Below, piece after piece: positions 37,240-46,336 of a DNA stretch of 64,000 nucleotides. This stretch comes from Cognatishimia sp. WU-CL00825. Lineage in GTDB: Bacteria > Pseudomonadota > Alphaproteobacteria > Rhodobacterales > Rhodobacteraceae. The notes under the pieces were generated by a model, which saw only the letters and a program-made list of their open reading frames with translations, ran no database searches and was not told where the DNA came from. The stretch spans positions 1 to 64,000 of the forward strand of contig NZ_BAABWX010000005.1 of assembly GCF_040364665.1 (NCBI RefSeq), read 5' to 3'. Numbering within the stretch: position 1 is the first letter of the stretch; each line of letters opens with the position of its first letter. Position numbers and translations under genes: made by a program.

Positions 37240-38195
37240 CAATTGGCGTTGTTGGAGCTGGCGCATTTGGCACATCGCTCGCGATTTCCATCGCCCGAAG
37301 CGGCGCCCCTGTTGTGCTTTGGGCACGTGACGAAGCGACAGTTAAGTCTATCCAAGAAACGCGCACAAATGCGGCCCGTTTACCCAACATTCAAATCCCC
37401 GAAAATGTTGTCGCCACAAGTGATCTATCGGACTTAACCGATGACGTTGTGCTGCTTTCCGTTCCAATGCAACGGCTGCGGGAGGTTTTGAACAACGCCC
37501 CATCTTTGCAGGGAAAAACCCTTGTGGCGTGCTGCAAAGGCATCGAGCTAACGACCGGACTTGGTCCGGTTGCTGTTATTTCCGACTGCATGCCCTCTGC
37601 CACGCCTGCAATTCTAACCGGTCCAAGTTTTGCAAGTGACATCGCTAAGGGCTTGCCAACCGCGCTTACGTTGGCCTGCAGCGATGCGCAGGCTGGCTTG
37701 GCACTGCAACAGCAATTACGCGCACCAAACCTGCGCATATACCGCACAACCGATACCATTGGTGCTGAACTTGGCGGGGCCTTAAAGAACGTGATCGCGA
37801 TTGCTTGTGGTGCGTCTGATGGGGCCGGACTGGGCGACAGTGCCCGTGCCTCGGTGATGACGCGTGGCTTTGCAGAAATCAACCGAATGGCTCTAAAACT
37901 GGGTGCACTACCCGATACGTTGGCCGGACTTTCCGGCTTTGGTGATCTGACCTTGACCTGCACATCAGATCAATCACGAAACTATCAATTTGGTCATGCG
38001 TTGGGCCGCGAGGTTCCCTTTGATGTTGCCATAACCGTTGAAGGGGCAGCCACAGCCCGCGCCACTCTGGAAAAGGCCCGAAAGCTTAATATTGAAATGC
38101 CTATAACAGAGTCTGTTGTGGCACTACTTGACCAAAAACTTAAGGTACGCGAGGCTATGACCCAACTGCTCGCTCGCCCTGCAAAAGAGGAATAA
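37236..38195 (+). CDS. gpsA: NAD(P)H-dependent glycerol-3-phosphate dehydrogenase
   Basis: The 319-residue enzyme makes sn-glycerol 3-phosphate for phospholipid synthesis. The N-terminal Rossmann motif [13 protein letters not shown] and the C-terminal substrate motif [24 protein letters not shown] are both present. Length is normal. It overlaps tsaD (ATGA) and is followed after 2 bases by the YciI gene. Confidence 0.96.
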   Translation: MTIGVVGAGAFGTSLAISIARSGAPVVLWARDEATVKSIQETRTNAARLPNIQIPENVVATSDLSDLTDDVVLLSVPMQRLREVLNNAPSLQGKTLVACCKGIELTTGLGPVAVISDCMPSATPAILTGPSFASDIAKGLPTALTLACSDAQAGLALQQQLRAPNLRIYRTTDTIGAELGGALKNVIAIACGASDGAGLGDSARASVMTRGFAEINRMALKLGALPDTLAGLSGFGDLTLTCTSDQSRNYQFGHALGREVPFDVAITVEGAATARATLEKARKLNIEMPITESVVALLDQKLKVREAMTQLLARPAKEE

Positions 38196-38197
38196 TC

Positions 38198-38470
38198 ATG
38201 CGTTTTGCCCTAGTCGCCAAAGACAAACCGAATTCACTGGAAGTGCGGAAAGCCAATCGCGACGCACATGTGGCTTATTTGAAATCATCAGATGCCGTCG
38301 AAATGGCCGGCCCCTTTTTAGATGAAAATGGCGAGATGTGCGGATCTTTGATTGTTCTGGAAATGCCTGACATGCAAGCCGCCCAAGCTTGGGCCGCCAA
38401 AGACCCTTATAAAGCTGCTGATCTGTTTGCCAGCGTCGAAATCACGGCCTGGAACAAGGTGATCGGATAA
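38198..38470 (+). CDS. YciI family protein
   Basis: The 90-residue protein has the YciI alpha/beta-barrel pattern (RFALVAKDKPNSLEVR, AHVAYLKSS, GPFLDENGEMCGSLIVLE), with the conserved His in AHVAYL. YciI proteins are dimeric ferredoxin-fold proteins with proposed hydrolase or dehalogenase activity. It lies in the tsaD-gpsA operon and its stop overlaps the next start (TAATG). Confidence 0.88.
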   Translation: MRFALVAKDKPNSLEVRKANRDAHVAYLKSSDAVEMAGPFLDENGEMCGSLIVLEMPDMQAAQAWAAKDPYKAADLFASVEITAWNKVIG

Positions 38471-38889
38471 TGCGTTACTGGCTGTTCAAATCCGAACCAT
38501 CGACCTGGAGCTGGCAAAACCAGATCGACAAGGGCGAAATAGGCGAGGAATGGGACGGCGTGCGCAACTACCAAGCGCGTAACTTCATGCGCGAGATGCA
38601 AATCGGGGATCTTGGGTTCTTTTACCATTCTCAGAAAGAAAAATCAGTGGTTGGTATTGTCGAGGTAGTGGCTACTGCCCACCAAGATTCGACAACCGAC
38701 GACGCCCGTTGGGAATGCGTGGATATCAAAGCCGTGCGATCATTGGCGCATCCAGTTGGTCTAGACACCATCAAAGCTGACCCGCGCTTAGACGATATGA
38801 TCTTGGTGCGAAACTCGCGGCTGTCCGTGCAACCCGTCAGCGAGACTGAGTGGACGATCATCACGGCGCTTTCGGAAAAACCTAACTAA
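38470..38889 (+). CDS. EVE domain protein
   Basis: The 139-residue protein begins MRYWLFKSEPSTWSW, the typical EVE-domain opening. The EVE fold is related to YTH and PUA domains that recognise modified bases in RNA or DNA. It is a single domain and close to the typical family length. Coupled to the YciI gene by one base, it may act in RNA modification recognition near tsaD, but this is inference. Confidence 0.92.
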   Translation: MRYWLFKSEPSTWSWQNQIDKGEIGEEWDGVRNYQARNFMREMQIGDLGFFYHSQKEKSVVGIVEVVATAHQDSTTDDARWECVDIKAVRSLAHPVGLDTIKADPRLDDMILVRNSRLSVQPVSETEWTIITALSEKPN

Positions 38890-38943
38890 ACCGACCCAAG
38901 GAAATTGGGCATTGCAAAAAACCAAGATGGACAGGAGAAGATT

Positions 38944-39339
38944 ATGGAAGTTGTAAGTGTAATTGCCGCAGCGATCACAGCCTATGCGTTTGGCGCAATT
39001 TGGTACATGACGCTGGCAAAACCTTGGATGGCGGCATCAGGTGTCGAAGTCGGCGAAGACGGACGTCCCGCGAATTCAGCCAATAAAGTGCCTTATATTG
39101 TTTCAATCATCTGTCTGATCGTAGTGGCAGGCATGATGCGCCATGTGTTCAGCCTTGCGGGCATCGACACAGCCGGCAAAGGCGTGCTGGCTGGTCTTGG
39201 GATCGGTCTGTTTCTTGTCACACCCTGGGTCGCTACAAATTATACCTTTGCTGGTCGTCCAAAAGCATTGATCTTCATTGATGGTGGGTATGCCACCATT
39301 GGCTGCACAGTGATGGGTTTGGTGCTCACTCTGCTCTGA
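38944..39339 (+). CDS. DUF1761 membrane protein
   Basis: The 131-residue protein has four hydrophobic helices (about 2-24, 46-66, 78-98 and 108-130) and the DUF1761 opening AAAITAYAFGAIWYM. It is probably an inner-membrane protein of unknown function. The ATG at 38944 follows AGGAGA at a good distance. It is 54 bases after the EVE gene and ends the tsaD operon. Confidence 0.85.
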   Translation: MEVVSVIAAAITAYAFGAIWYMTLAKPWMAASGVEVGEDGRPANSANKVPYIVSIICLIVVAGMMRHVFSLAGIDTAGKGVLAGLGIGLFLVTPWVATNYTFAGRPKALIFIDGGYATIGCTVMGLVLTLL

Positions 39340-39389
39340 TTTTCCAGGCCCAAATTGCGGCCCAAAAATAGTCTAACCTCTAAAATGAA

Positions 39390-39424
39390 CGAGGGTTCCA
39401 AGCTGTACTGCACCGGAACCCTCG
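39390..39424. other. Perfect 10-base inverted repeat after the DUF1761 gene
   Basis: CGAGGGTTCC and GGAACCCTCG are separated by 15 bases (39400-39414) in the gap between convergent genes. No U run follows on either strand. It could be a factor-assisted transcription end signal, a processing hairpin or a protein-binding site. Confidence 0.5.
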
Positions 39425-39603
39425 TACCCCACGTGCTCCCTACTCACCACACGCGTATTTTGAAAGGTTCGGCCATCCTAGCCTGTTGTCTAATTTGTAA
39501 GGCAAAAAAGCACCTCAGAGCAAATGGCAAATGCTTATAATCAATTGCGAATTTGCATCGAATTGCTAAGCGCCCGCGTGATTGCCAGCGGGCGCTGCAG
39601 GTG

Positions 39604-39945
39604 TCAGCCGTAAATCGACTCTTTGCTAAAATGCTTTGTCAGCATGTAATACACAACCGCGCGGTACTTATTGCGCTCAGAGCGGCCATAGGTTTCAATC
39701 ACTGAATTGATGGCTTCCATCAACTGAGGACCATCTGCCAAGCCTAATTTCTTGATAAGGAAGTTGTTCTTTACAGTTTCCAGCTCCGCGGCTTGTGTCG
39801 CCGCCACAGTGGACGCATCTGCGTTATATATCGCAGGACCACATCCAATGGTCACTTTCGTCAAAAGGTCCATATCCGGCTGCATGCCACATTTGTTGCG
39901 CAGGTCATCCGCATATTGCGCGATCAAGTCGTCGCGTTTTCCCAT
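39604..39945 (-). CDS. DUF2853 family protein
   Basis: The 113-residue helical protein matches DUF2853 (MGKRDDLIAQYADDLRNKCG, LTKVTIGCGPAIYNADAST, and a C-terminal YRAVVYYMLTKHFSKESIYG). Function is unknown, although structures are known for the family. The ATG at 39945 is preferred over one 18 bases upstream because GGGAGAG lies right before it. It is a single-gene unit on the minus strand, downstream of ahcY with about 190 bases between. Confidence 0.88.
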   Translation of the reverse strand: MGKRDDLIAQYADDLRNKCGMQPDMDLLTKVTIGCGPAIYNADASTVAATQAAELETVKNNFLIKKLGLADGPQLMEAINSVIETYGRSERNKYRAVVYYMLTKHFSKESIYG

Positions 39946-40133
39946 GGTCACTCTCCCAGTCACAAATTACGGGGAAAATTCCCCTTACTCCGAAACTTTA
40001 GGGTCAAATTGTCTGATCACAAAGGAAAAGATTTACCAGTTTTTCCCCGCAAGTCGCGTCGCAAGGGCAAGGCAAGCAATTGCGCCCGCCAATCTCAGCT
40101 TTGAATGCGCGTCACGAGCGATGACTTACATGT

Positions 40134-40161
40134 AAAAAGGGCCCCGATATCCGAGGCCCTT
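40134..40161 (-). terminator. Rho-independent terminator of ahcY
   Basis: On the minus strand a GC-rich stem (AAGGGCC at 40155-40161 reading leftwards, closing with 40137-40143) is followed by a run of U. It lies 22 bases after the ahcY stop. Confidence 0.8.
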
Positions 40162-40182
40162 GTCTTTGATGATCTAGGTTGA

Positions 40183-41577
40183 TCAATATCGATAGTGCTC
40201 TGGCTTGAACGGCCCGTCTGGTGTCACTCCGATATAGTCGGCTTGTGCTTTATCCAGTTTGGTCAGCTTGACGCCGATCCGCTCCAGATGCAGCCGCGCC
40301 ACTTTTTCATCCAAATGCTTTGGCAAAATATACACGTCGTTTTTGTATGCCTCGCCGCGTGTCCACAGCTCGATCTGCGCCAGAACCTGATTGGTAAAGG
40401 ACGCGGACATAACAAAGGAAGGGTGCCCGGTCGCATTGCCCAGATTTAACAAACGGCCTTCGGACAACAGGATGATACGGCTGCCTGACGGCATTTCGAT
40501 CATGTCCACTTGATCCTTGATGTTTGTCCATTTGTGGTTGCGCAAATTCGCAACCTGGATTTCATTGTCAAAGTGGCCAATATTGCCAACAATCGCCATG
40601 TCTTTCATCGCGCGCATATGCTCGATCCGAATGACGTCTTTGTTGCCGGTCGTGGTAACAAACAGATCCGCAGTATCGACCACGTCCTCTAGCACCACCA
40701 CTTCAAAGCCATCCATTGCAGCCTGCAAGGCACAGATGGGATCAACTTCGGTGACCTTGACGCGCGCACCAGCGCCGCGCAACGAAGCAGCAGAACCTTT
40801 GCCAACATCGCCATAGCCACAGACCACGGCCACTTTGCCGGCCATCATTGTGTCTGTTGCGCGACGAATGCCATCTACCAAGGATTCTTTGCAGCCGTAT
40901 TTATTGTCAAATTTCGACTTGGTGACTGAATCGTTCACGTTGATCGCCGGGAAAGGTAAATTACCTGTTTTCACCAATTCATACAGACGATGCACGCCAG
41001 TAGTGGTTTCTTCAGAAACACCTTGGATCATCTCACGCTGCTTGGTGAACCACCCAGGGCTTGCCTTCAGGCGTTTTTTGATTTGTGCAAAGAAAGCAAC
41101 TTCTTCATCGGATGTCGGCACCTCAATCAGATCGGTTTCACCGGCTTCAACCCGCGCCCCCAACAGAATGTACATGGTGGCGTCGCCGCCATCATCCAGG
41201 ATCATATTGCAGCCGCCTTCTTCAAACATAAAGATGCGATCCGCATAGTCCCAATACTCTTCAAGAGTTTCGCCTTTGATTGCAAAGACAGGCGTACCGC
41301 CCTTTGCAATGGCTGCTGCAGCATGATCTTGGGTAGAGAAGATATTGCAAGACGCCCAGCGCACATCCGCGCCTAGAGCAACCAGCGTCTCTATCAATAC
41401 AGCTGTCTGGATTGTCATATGCAACGAGCCCGCGATGCGCGCGCCCTTTAGCGGTTTGCTCTCGCCATATTCGGTGCGCAAAGCCATCAGGCCCGGCATC
41501 TCTGTTTCAGCGATGTCGAGTTCCTTGCGGCCGAACTCCGCGAGAGAAATGTCTTTTACAATGTAGTCTGTCGGCAT
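40183..41577 (-). CDS. ahcY: Adenosylhomocysteinase
   Basis: The 464-residue NAD-dependent enzyme hydrolyses S-adenosylhomocysteine to adenosine and homocysteine, removing the inhibitor of methylation. The NAD-binding motif [20 protein letters not shown] and the C-terminal FKPEHYRY are as in other members. The ATG at 41577 gives the usual [16 protein letters not shown] start, with AAGGAG upstream. I found no recognisable SAH riboswitch in the 93-base leader. In Rhodobacter capsulatus ahcY is close to the regA/senC/regB cluster, as here. Confidence 0.97.
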   Translation of the reverse strand: MPTDYIVKDISLAEFGRKELDIAETEMPGLMALRTEYGESKPLKGARIAGSLHMTIQTAVLIETLVALGADVRWASCNIFSTQDHAAAAIAKGGTPVFAIKGETLEEYWDYADRIFMFEEGGCNMILDDGGDATMYILLGARVEAGETDLIEVPTSDEEVAFFAQIKKRLKASPGWFTKQREMIQGVSEETTTGVHRLYELVKTGNLPFPAINVNDSVTKSKFDNKYGCKESLVDGIRRATDTMMAGKVAVVCGYGDVGKGSAASLRGAGARVKVTEVDPICALQAAMDGFEVVVLEDVVDTADLFVTTTGNKDVIRIEHMRAMKDMAIVGNIGHFDNEIQVANLRNHKWTNIKDQVDMIEMPSGSRIILLSEGRLLNLGNATGHPSFVMSASFTNQVLAQIELWTRGEAYKNDVYILPKHLDEKVARLHLERIGVKLTKLDKAQADYIGVTPDGPFKPEHYRY

Positions 41578-41670
41578 CTCGCCGTGCTCCTTGCCACGTG
41601 TAATCATGGCTCAGATAGCACTGCCGCGCCCTATCGACAATGGCGGGTTATATGCGAGCGAGTTTGGACC

Positions 41671-41985
41671 TTAGCTTTTGACGCCTTCGGGCACCTCTTG
41701 GACTTCATGTTTAAAAAAGTCGGTACCAACGGCAACGACACATGAAATGCCTTGGGGGTTGGTTAAGATCACGGTGAACGTGCCTGTTCTTTCTGACGCC
41801 CAAACTTCTACCATTGTCTGAACGGCCTGGCTGCCTTGCAGTCCACTTGCGGTCAAGGCCTCGGAATACTTGCTTTGCAGCCGATCTACGACCGTTTCAC
41901 GCAAGCCACAATTTGCAGCATGTGCCGGCGGTGCCGTCGCTGCCATGCCGAACAAAAGTCCGGCTGCCATCAATCTTTTGAACAT
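41671..41985 (-). CDS. Small secreted protein with one disulfide candidate pair
   Basis: The 104-residue protein starts with a signal peptide (MFKRLMAAGLLFGMAATAPPAHA) and the mature part has two Cys (C26 and one in ISCVVAVG near residue 82). I do not recognise a named family; it looks like a conserved Rhodobacteraceae periplasmic protein. An AAGGAG precedes its start. It lies 93 bases upstream of ahcY on the same strand, and a co-transcript is possible. The promoter would be in the large gap upstream. Confidence 0.65.
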   Translation of the reverse strand: MFKRLMAAGLLFGMAATAPPAHAANCGLRETVVDRLQSKYSEALTASGLQGSQAVQTMVEVWASERTGTFTVILTNPQGISCVVAVGTDFFKHEVQEVPEGVKS

Positions 41986-42372
41986 AACTAACTCCTTCTC
42001 ATGTGGTCAAAGATTTGAGAGGGAGGCACGCAGGGAGGAAGCATTGTGCCCCCCTCGCATTATATATCGTGATCTCAAGAAGAGATTTCAAAGCACAGCG
42101 CTTCACAATCTCGTCGGCAACATTGATCTCGATGCCTTTAGCGTGCCGCCAGATCAAGTCAATTTCAAGGCAAAATCTTGTATATTGGTCAAATTTATGA
42201 CACAATATGTGGCAGATGTCACGGATCCCCCTCTGTGATATGCGAAAGAAAGCGTTCGATTTGCCCCGGTTTTCGGGTCCAAGAATTTTTGTGCAAATCA
42301 TAAAGTTGCATTGCATATCGCCACGTCCTGAACAAAACTCCGCAAAATGCAAAAACAAATCACAGGCTTATT
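41986..42372. other. 387-base gap between divergent genes
   Basis: This gap separates the small secreted protein gene from the HD hydrolase gene. Promoters for both should lie here. A TATAAT-like hexamer on the minus strand at about 42060-42065 could serve the secreted protein gene. Only a weak TCACgG/CtGTGA dyad was seen, and no convincing gene, RNA or repeat. Confidence 0.5.
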
Positions 42373-42960
42373 ATGGCGCGCGCTTGGCAACGAATGCTTT
42401 CTGGTCGCAGGCTTGACCTGTTAGATCCTACCCCGGTTGACGTCGAAATCGAAGATATCGCGCATGGGCTTGCTTTTGTGGCCCGCTGGAATGGACAGAC
42501 CCGTGGCGATTATGCCTATTCGGTCGCAGAACATTCAATCTTGGTAGAAAACCTTTATGGCCGCCTTTATCCGAAAGCCCCAATAAAATGGCGTCTTGCA
42601 GCCCTGCTGCACGATGCGCCTGAATATGTGATTGGCGATATGATTTCCCCTGTCAAAGCCGCGGTAGGTCCTGGTTATGAAGCGCTGGATGCACGTTTGG
42701 TCGCCGCCATTCATCTTCGGTTTGGCTTACCGGCGTCTTTGCCCAAGACCATCAAGGCCCAAATCAAGCGCGCGGACAAAATCAGCGCCTATATGGAAGC
42801 GACCCAAATCGCGGGGTTTTCTGAAAAAGAAGCGGCCAAATTCTTTGGCAAACCCAAACCTGAAATTCAGGCCGGGTTAGAAATTACGCTCAGACCACCA
42901 ATTGAGGTACGAAACGACTTTACCAAGCGTCACAATGCGCTTTTGAAAGACCTAAAATGA
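42373..42960 (+). CDS. HD domain phosphohydrolase (YfbR-like)
   Basis: The 195-residue protein has the HD signature H54 in VAEHSI, H80-D81 in ALLHDAPEYVIGDMISPVK, and Asp in a later helix (KRADKI). It resembles 5'-deoxynucleotidase YfbR-type enzymes, which hydrolyse (deoxy)nucleoside monophosphates. It is cytoplasmic. Its stop overlaps the GNAT gene start by 4 bases. Confidence 0.85.
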   Translation: MARAWQRMLSGRRLDLLDPTPVDVEIEDIAHGLAFVARWNGQTRGDYAYSVAEHSILVENLYGRLYPKAPIKWRLAALLHDAPEYVIGDMISPVKAAVGPGYEALDARLVAAIHLRFGLPASLPKTIKAQIKRADKISAYMEATQIAGFSEKEAAKFFGKPKPEIQAGLEITLRPPIEVRNDFTKRHNALLKDLK

Positions 42961-43445
42961 CGCAAACCCTTATCCGCCAAGCTGGCAGTATGGATTGTCG
43001 CGCGATATCTGACTTGCTGAACGAAGTCATCGAAGTCGGCGGGACCACCGCATACACAAACGCTGTCACTGCTCAATACGTGCACGCAAAGATGCAATCA
43101 GAAAAGCGAAACGCCTGGCACCTGGCTGAAAACGAAACAGGTGATATTTTGGGATTTCAGTGGATTGCGCAGGCTGATTATTTGCCAACGGATGCTGCCG
43201 AAATCGCGACGTTCGCGCGTATTGGCAAAACAGGTCTGGGCATCGGCAGCAAACTTTTTGAGGCCACAAAGGCCGCTGCAATATCACTGGGATACACTTG
43301 GATAAATGCGAATATCCGTTCGGACAATTCAGGCGGTCTGATCTACTACCAGTCTCGTGGCTTCGAAGATTATGGCACTCAAAAAGGCATTAAGCTTGCT
43401 GACGGTTCAATCGTCGACAAGGTCTTAAAGCGGTTCAATCTTTGA
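42957..43445 (+). CDS. GNAT family N-acetyltransferase
   Basis: The 162-residue protein has the GNAT acetyl-CoA-binding pattern (motif A, IGKTGLGIGSKLFEATKAAA, about residues 85-107) and a late NSGGLIYYQSRGFEDYG. It resembles phosphinothricin acetyltransferase-like (Pat) proteins, which acetylate amino groups of small molecules. Overlap with the HD gene by 4 bases makes a two-gene operon. It is convergent with regA. Confidence 0.85.
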   Translation: MTQTLIRQAGSMDCRAISDLLNEVIEVGGTTAYTNAVTAQYVHAKMQSEKRNAWHLAENETGDILGFQWIAQADYLPTDAAEIATFARIGKTGLGIGSKLFEATKAAAISLGYTWINANIRSDNSGGLIYYQSRGFEDYGTQKGIKLADGSIVDKVLKRFNL

Positions 43446-43448
43446 ACA

Positions 43449-44000
43449 TTAGCGTGGCGACCGTTTGGCCAAGATGCGCTGCAGTGTTCTGCGATGCATA
43501 TTTAGGCGACGTGCGGTTTCTGACACGTTGCGATCACATAACTCATACACCCGTTGAATATGTTCCCAGCGCACACGGTCAGCAGACATCGGGTTTTCTG
43601 GCGGCGGCGGCAATTCACCTTCCGAAGTCAGCAAAGCATTGATGATGTCCTGCGCATCTGCTGGCTTTGCCAGATAATCTGTCGCGCCGATCTTAACGGC
43701 CGCAACCGCAGTGGCGATGGCTCCGTAGCCTGTCAAAATAACAATACGACAGTCTTCGCGCTTATTCTGCAAAACCTCGACAACATCCAAACCGTTGCCA
43801 TCTTCTAGTCGCAGATCAACAACCGCATAGGCCGGTGGGCGCGCGGTTGCTATCGCACGGCCTGCGACCACTGAACCGGCGGTTTCAACTTCAAACCCAC
43901 GCTTTTCCATCGCCTTGGCGAGACGACGCAGAAACGGTTCATCGTCATCGACCAACAACAAAGATTTGTCGGGGCCGATACGGTGCAAGTTGTTTTCCGC
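43449..44000 (-). CDS. regA: Redox response regulator RegA/PrrA/ActR
   Basis: The 183-residue protein has a receiver domain (residues 1-130) with the phospho-acceptor D63 in VVDLRLEDGNG, and a Fis-type helix-turn-helix (about 140-183, NVSETARRLNMHRRTLQRIL), a domain order typical of RegA/PrrA. These regulators control photosynthesis, CO2 and nitrogen fixation and terminal-oxidase genes under low oxygen. The ATG at 44000 gives the known start pattern. Its partner kinase regB is on the other strand 0.9 kb away, with senC between. Confidence 0.95.
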   Translation of the reverse strand, partial: AENNLHRIGPDKSLLLVDDDEPFLRRLAKAMEKRGFEVETAGSVVAGRAIATARPPAYAVVDLRLEDGNGLDVVEVLQNKREDCRIVILTGYGAIATAVAAVKIGATDYLAKPADAQDIINALLTSEGELPPPPENPMSADRVRWEHIQRVYELCDRNVSETARRLNMHRRTLQRILAKRSPR

Positions 44001-44083
44001 CATGAATGCCCTTCTCCGAAACACTTCAGATTTTAAACGCTTTTATCCCGCTCGCACACGCCCGTCAAACAGACGCATGGGAT

Positions 44084-44701
44084 TTAGCTTTTGTTTGCGT
44101 AGCAACTGACGGTGTCCGCGATTTGCTCTGGTGTTGTTTCACGTCGGAAATATTCAACAAACCCGTGCTCGGGCAGGACCAAATAAGTAAAAGTTGAATG
44201 ATCTACGAGATAATACTCGTCCTCTGCGTCTTGCTTTTTGTAATACGTCTTATAGGCGCGTGAGGCGGCTTTGATCTGCGCTGTGGTTCCGGTCAAACCA
44301 ATCATTTTGGGATGCAGATAATCTGTGAATTCCTTCAGCACTTCTGGCGTGTCACGTTCTGGGTCAATGGTGATCATTGCAGGTGTCGACATAACGCCAC
44401 GCGTTTCAAGCAATTCAACCGCTTCTGCATTGCGCGCCGTGTCCAAGGGGCACACGTCTGGGCAGAAAGTATAGCCAAAATACAGCAGAGTCGGCTCTGT
44501 AATAACATCCTGATCCGTCACCGTTAGCCCATCTTCGCTGACCAACTCAAAAGGGCCACCAATTGCCCCGGCACCGCCCGCGACAGTGCTCGAACGACAC
44601 TCTGCGAACTGATCGTCCTCAGAGCCATTTGTGGCATACCAAATCCCACCCATTAGGGCGATCAAGGCAACGGTGGACACAGCGGCAATCGCACGGATCA
44701 T
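44084..44701 (-). CDS. senC: SCO family copper chaperone
   Basis: The 205-residue membrane-anchored protein has an N-terminal helix (2-24) and a thioredoxin-like domain with the copper motif CPDVCP (C80, C84) and H168 in VDHSTFTYL. SenC/PrrC proteins deliver copper to CuA or cbb3-type cytochrome oxidases and can influence the RegB/RegA signal. The start at 44701 follows AAGGAG. It sits 83 bases upstream of regA on the minus strand, and divergent from regB, the same layout as in Rhodobacter. Confidence 0.93.
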   Translation of the reverse strand: MIRAIAAVSTVALIALMGGIWYATNGSEDDQFAECRSSTVAGGAGAIGGPFELVSEDGLTVTDQDVITEPTLLYFGYTFCPDVCPLDTARNAEAVELLETRGVMSTPAMITIDPERDTPEVLKEFTDYLHPKMIGLTGTTAQIKAASRAYKTYYKKQDAEDEYYLVDHSTFTYLVLPEHGFVEYFRRETTPEQIADTVSCYANKS

Positions 44702-44872
44702 CGGAAGCTCCTTTAACAACTGGTAAAACTCAACGCGAGACCTAGGCCCCTCTTTCACGCGTGGCAAGGGTGCGTGTCATCACGTTGCAGCAAACGCGCC
44801 AATCCATCGCAGGCATTTGTCTATTTGCCGTTACCAGCCTAACAATGTCCTACCCAAATGCGTGGAGCCAAT

Positions 44873-46270
44873 ATGACCGACCTTTCTACAGATCTTTTGT
44901 CCGGCCAAACGCGCAGCAACTGGATTCGCCTGCGTACGATCACCATGGTGCGCTGGATTGCCGTGGCTGGGCAAATAATCGCGCTCATCGTTGCGCAGCA
45001 TTTCTTTATGCTCCAACTAAACTATGCGCTGTGTTACTTGGCCATTGGCGTGTCTGTCTGTGCCAATCTGATCGGCACATTTGTCTTCCCCGAAAACAAA
45101 TTGTTATCCGAAACTGAAAACGCGGGCATGTTGCTGTTTGATCTTTTGCAACTTTGCTTTCTGTTGTTTCTCACAGGCGGCCTGCACAATCCATTTTCAA
45201 TCTTGGTAATCGGGCCAGTGACAATTTCAGCGGCGACGTTGACGGTGCGATCGACCATTACGCTGGCGACGGTTGCGTTGGTGTTGGTGGGTCTGCTCGT
45301 GCAATTTCATCTGCCTCTGCGCACGACCGAAGGGTTTACACTGCGGATCCCTAATATCTTTCTTTACGGGAATTTCGCGGCGATCACGATTACAATTGCG
45401 TTTTCGTCAATCTATTCCAGACGCGTGGTCTCCGAGATTTCTTCAATGTCCGAGGCTTTGGCCGCCACCCAAATGGCTTTGGCACGTGAACAAAAACTTA
45501 CTGATCTTGGCGGGGTGGTTGCAGCGGCGGCGCATGAATTGGGCACGCCCCTTGCAACCATCAAGCTGGCGAGCGGCGAATTGATGGAAGAACTTGACGC
45601 CGAAACAGAGCTTTATGAGGATGCCGCGCTAATCAAAGCCCAAGCCGACCGCTGTCGTGACATCTTGCGATCAATGGGGCGGGTCGGAAAAGACGACTTG
45701 CAATTGCGGCGCGCGCCCTTGTTAACACTGATCGAAGAAGCCGCAGAGCCGCATCAAAATCGCGGCAAGAACCTGCGGTTTATCGAAGATATCACCCAAT
45801 CATCTGTCGGCGAAGTCCCAATTGTTTTACGCCGCCCGGAAATCGTACACGGCATTCGAAACTTGATCCAAAATGCCGTCGACTTTGCGCGTCAAAACGT
45901 TTGGGTAGAAAGCGATTGGGACGAAACTCAGATCACTATTCGGATTATGGACGATGGCAAGGGGTATCCTCCGCATTTGATCGGCCGCATCGGCAATCCG
46001 TTTGTGCGCAATCGACGCAGTGAAAGAGACCGAAAACAAAGACCGGGATACGAAGGCATGGGACTTGGGCTTTTCATCGCCAAAACGCTGTTAGAACGCA
46101 CGGGTGCCAAACTTAAGTTTGCCAATGGAACAGATATGCAGGCAAAAGGTCTAAAAAACTATGAAGGTCGTGGGGCTATCGTAGAGGTAACTTGGCCGCG
46201 CGACAGGTTCGAAGCCCAAAATGCCCAACTGGTGCCCACAGCGCAGAATCCAAGGTTTGAAAGTGAATAG
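44873..46270 (+). CDS. regB: Redox sensor histidine kinase RegB/PrrB
   Basis: The 465-residue kinase has six membrane helices (about 26-180), the quinone-binding motif GGLHNPF (102-108), the H-box AAAHELGTPLATIKLASGEL (H221) and the redox-active Cys region RCRDILRSMGR (C261). The C-terminal ATPase domain has DDGKGYP and EGMGLGLFIAKT. These features are those of RegB, which senses the quinone pool and phosphorylates RegA. The ATG at 44873 has GGAG upstream. Confidence 0.96.
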   Translation: MTDLSTDLLSGQTRSNWIRLRTITMVRWIAVAGQIIALIVAQHFFMLQLNYALCYLAIGVSVCANLIGTFVFPENKLLSETENAGMLLFDLLQLCFLLFLTGGLHNPFSILVIGPVTISAATLTVRSTITLATVALVLVGLLVQFHLPLRTTEGFTLRIPNIFLYGNFAAITITIAFSSIYSRRVVSEISSMSEALAATQMALAREQKLTDLGGVVAAAAHELGTPLATIKLASGELMEELDAETELYEDAALIKAQADRCRDILRSMGRVGKDDLQLRRAPLLTLIEEAAEPHQNRGKNLRFIEDITQSSVGEVPIVLRRPEIVHGIRNLIQNAVDFARQNVWVESDWDETQITIRIMDDGKGYPPHLIGRIGNPFVRNRRSERDRKQRPGYEGMGLGLFIAKTLLERTGAKLKFANGTDMQAKGLKNYEGRGAIVEVTWPRDRFEAQNAQLVPTAQNPRFESE

Positions 46271-46336
46271 ACGCTAACTTCGTTAATTCCTCATTAACAA
46301 TTACAGGACACACTCCAATGAAAATTGGAGAAACCA

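Noticed and set aside
39355..39540. Small open frame covering the inverted repeat after DUF1761
   Set aside because: Its sequence is low-quality, includes the hairpin arms and has no ribosome-binding site.
41578..41670. SAH riboswitch upstream of ahcY
   Set aside because: The 93-base leader has no clear conserved riboswitch core or paired structure, and SAH riboswitches are typical of other proteobacterial groups.
42207..42416. Short open frames in the 387-base gap before the HD gene
   Set aside because: None has a ribosome-binding site and a plausible protein sequence; all look like chance frames.
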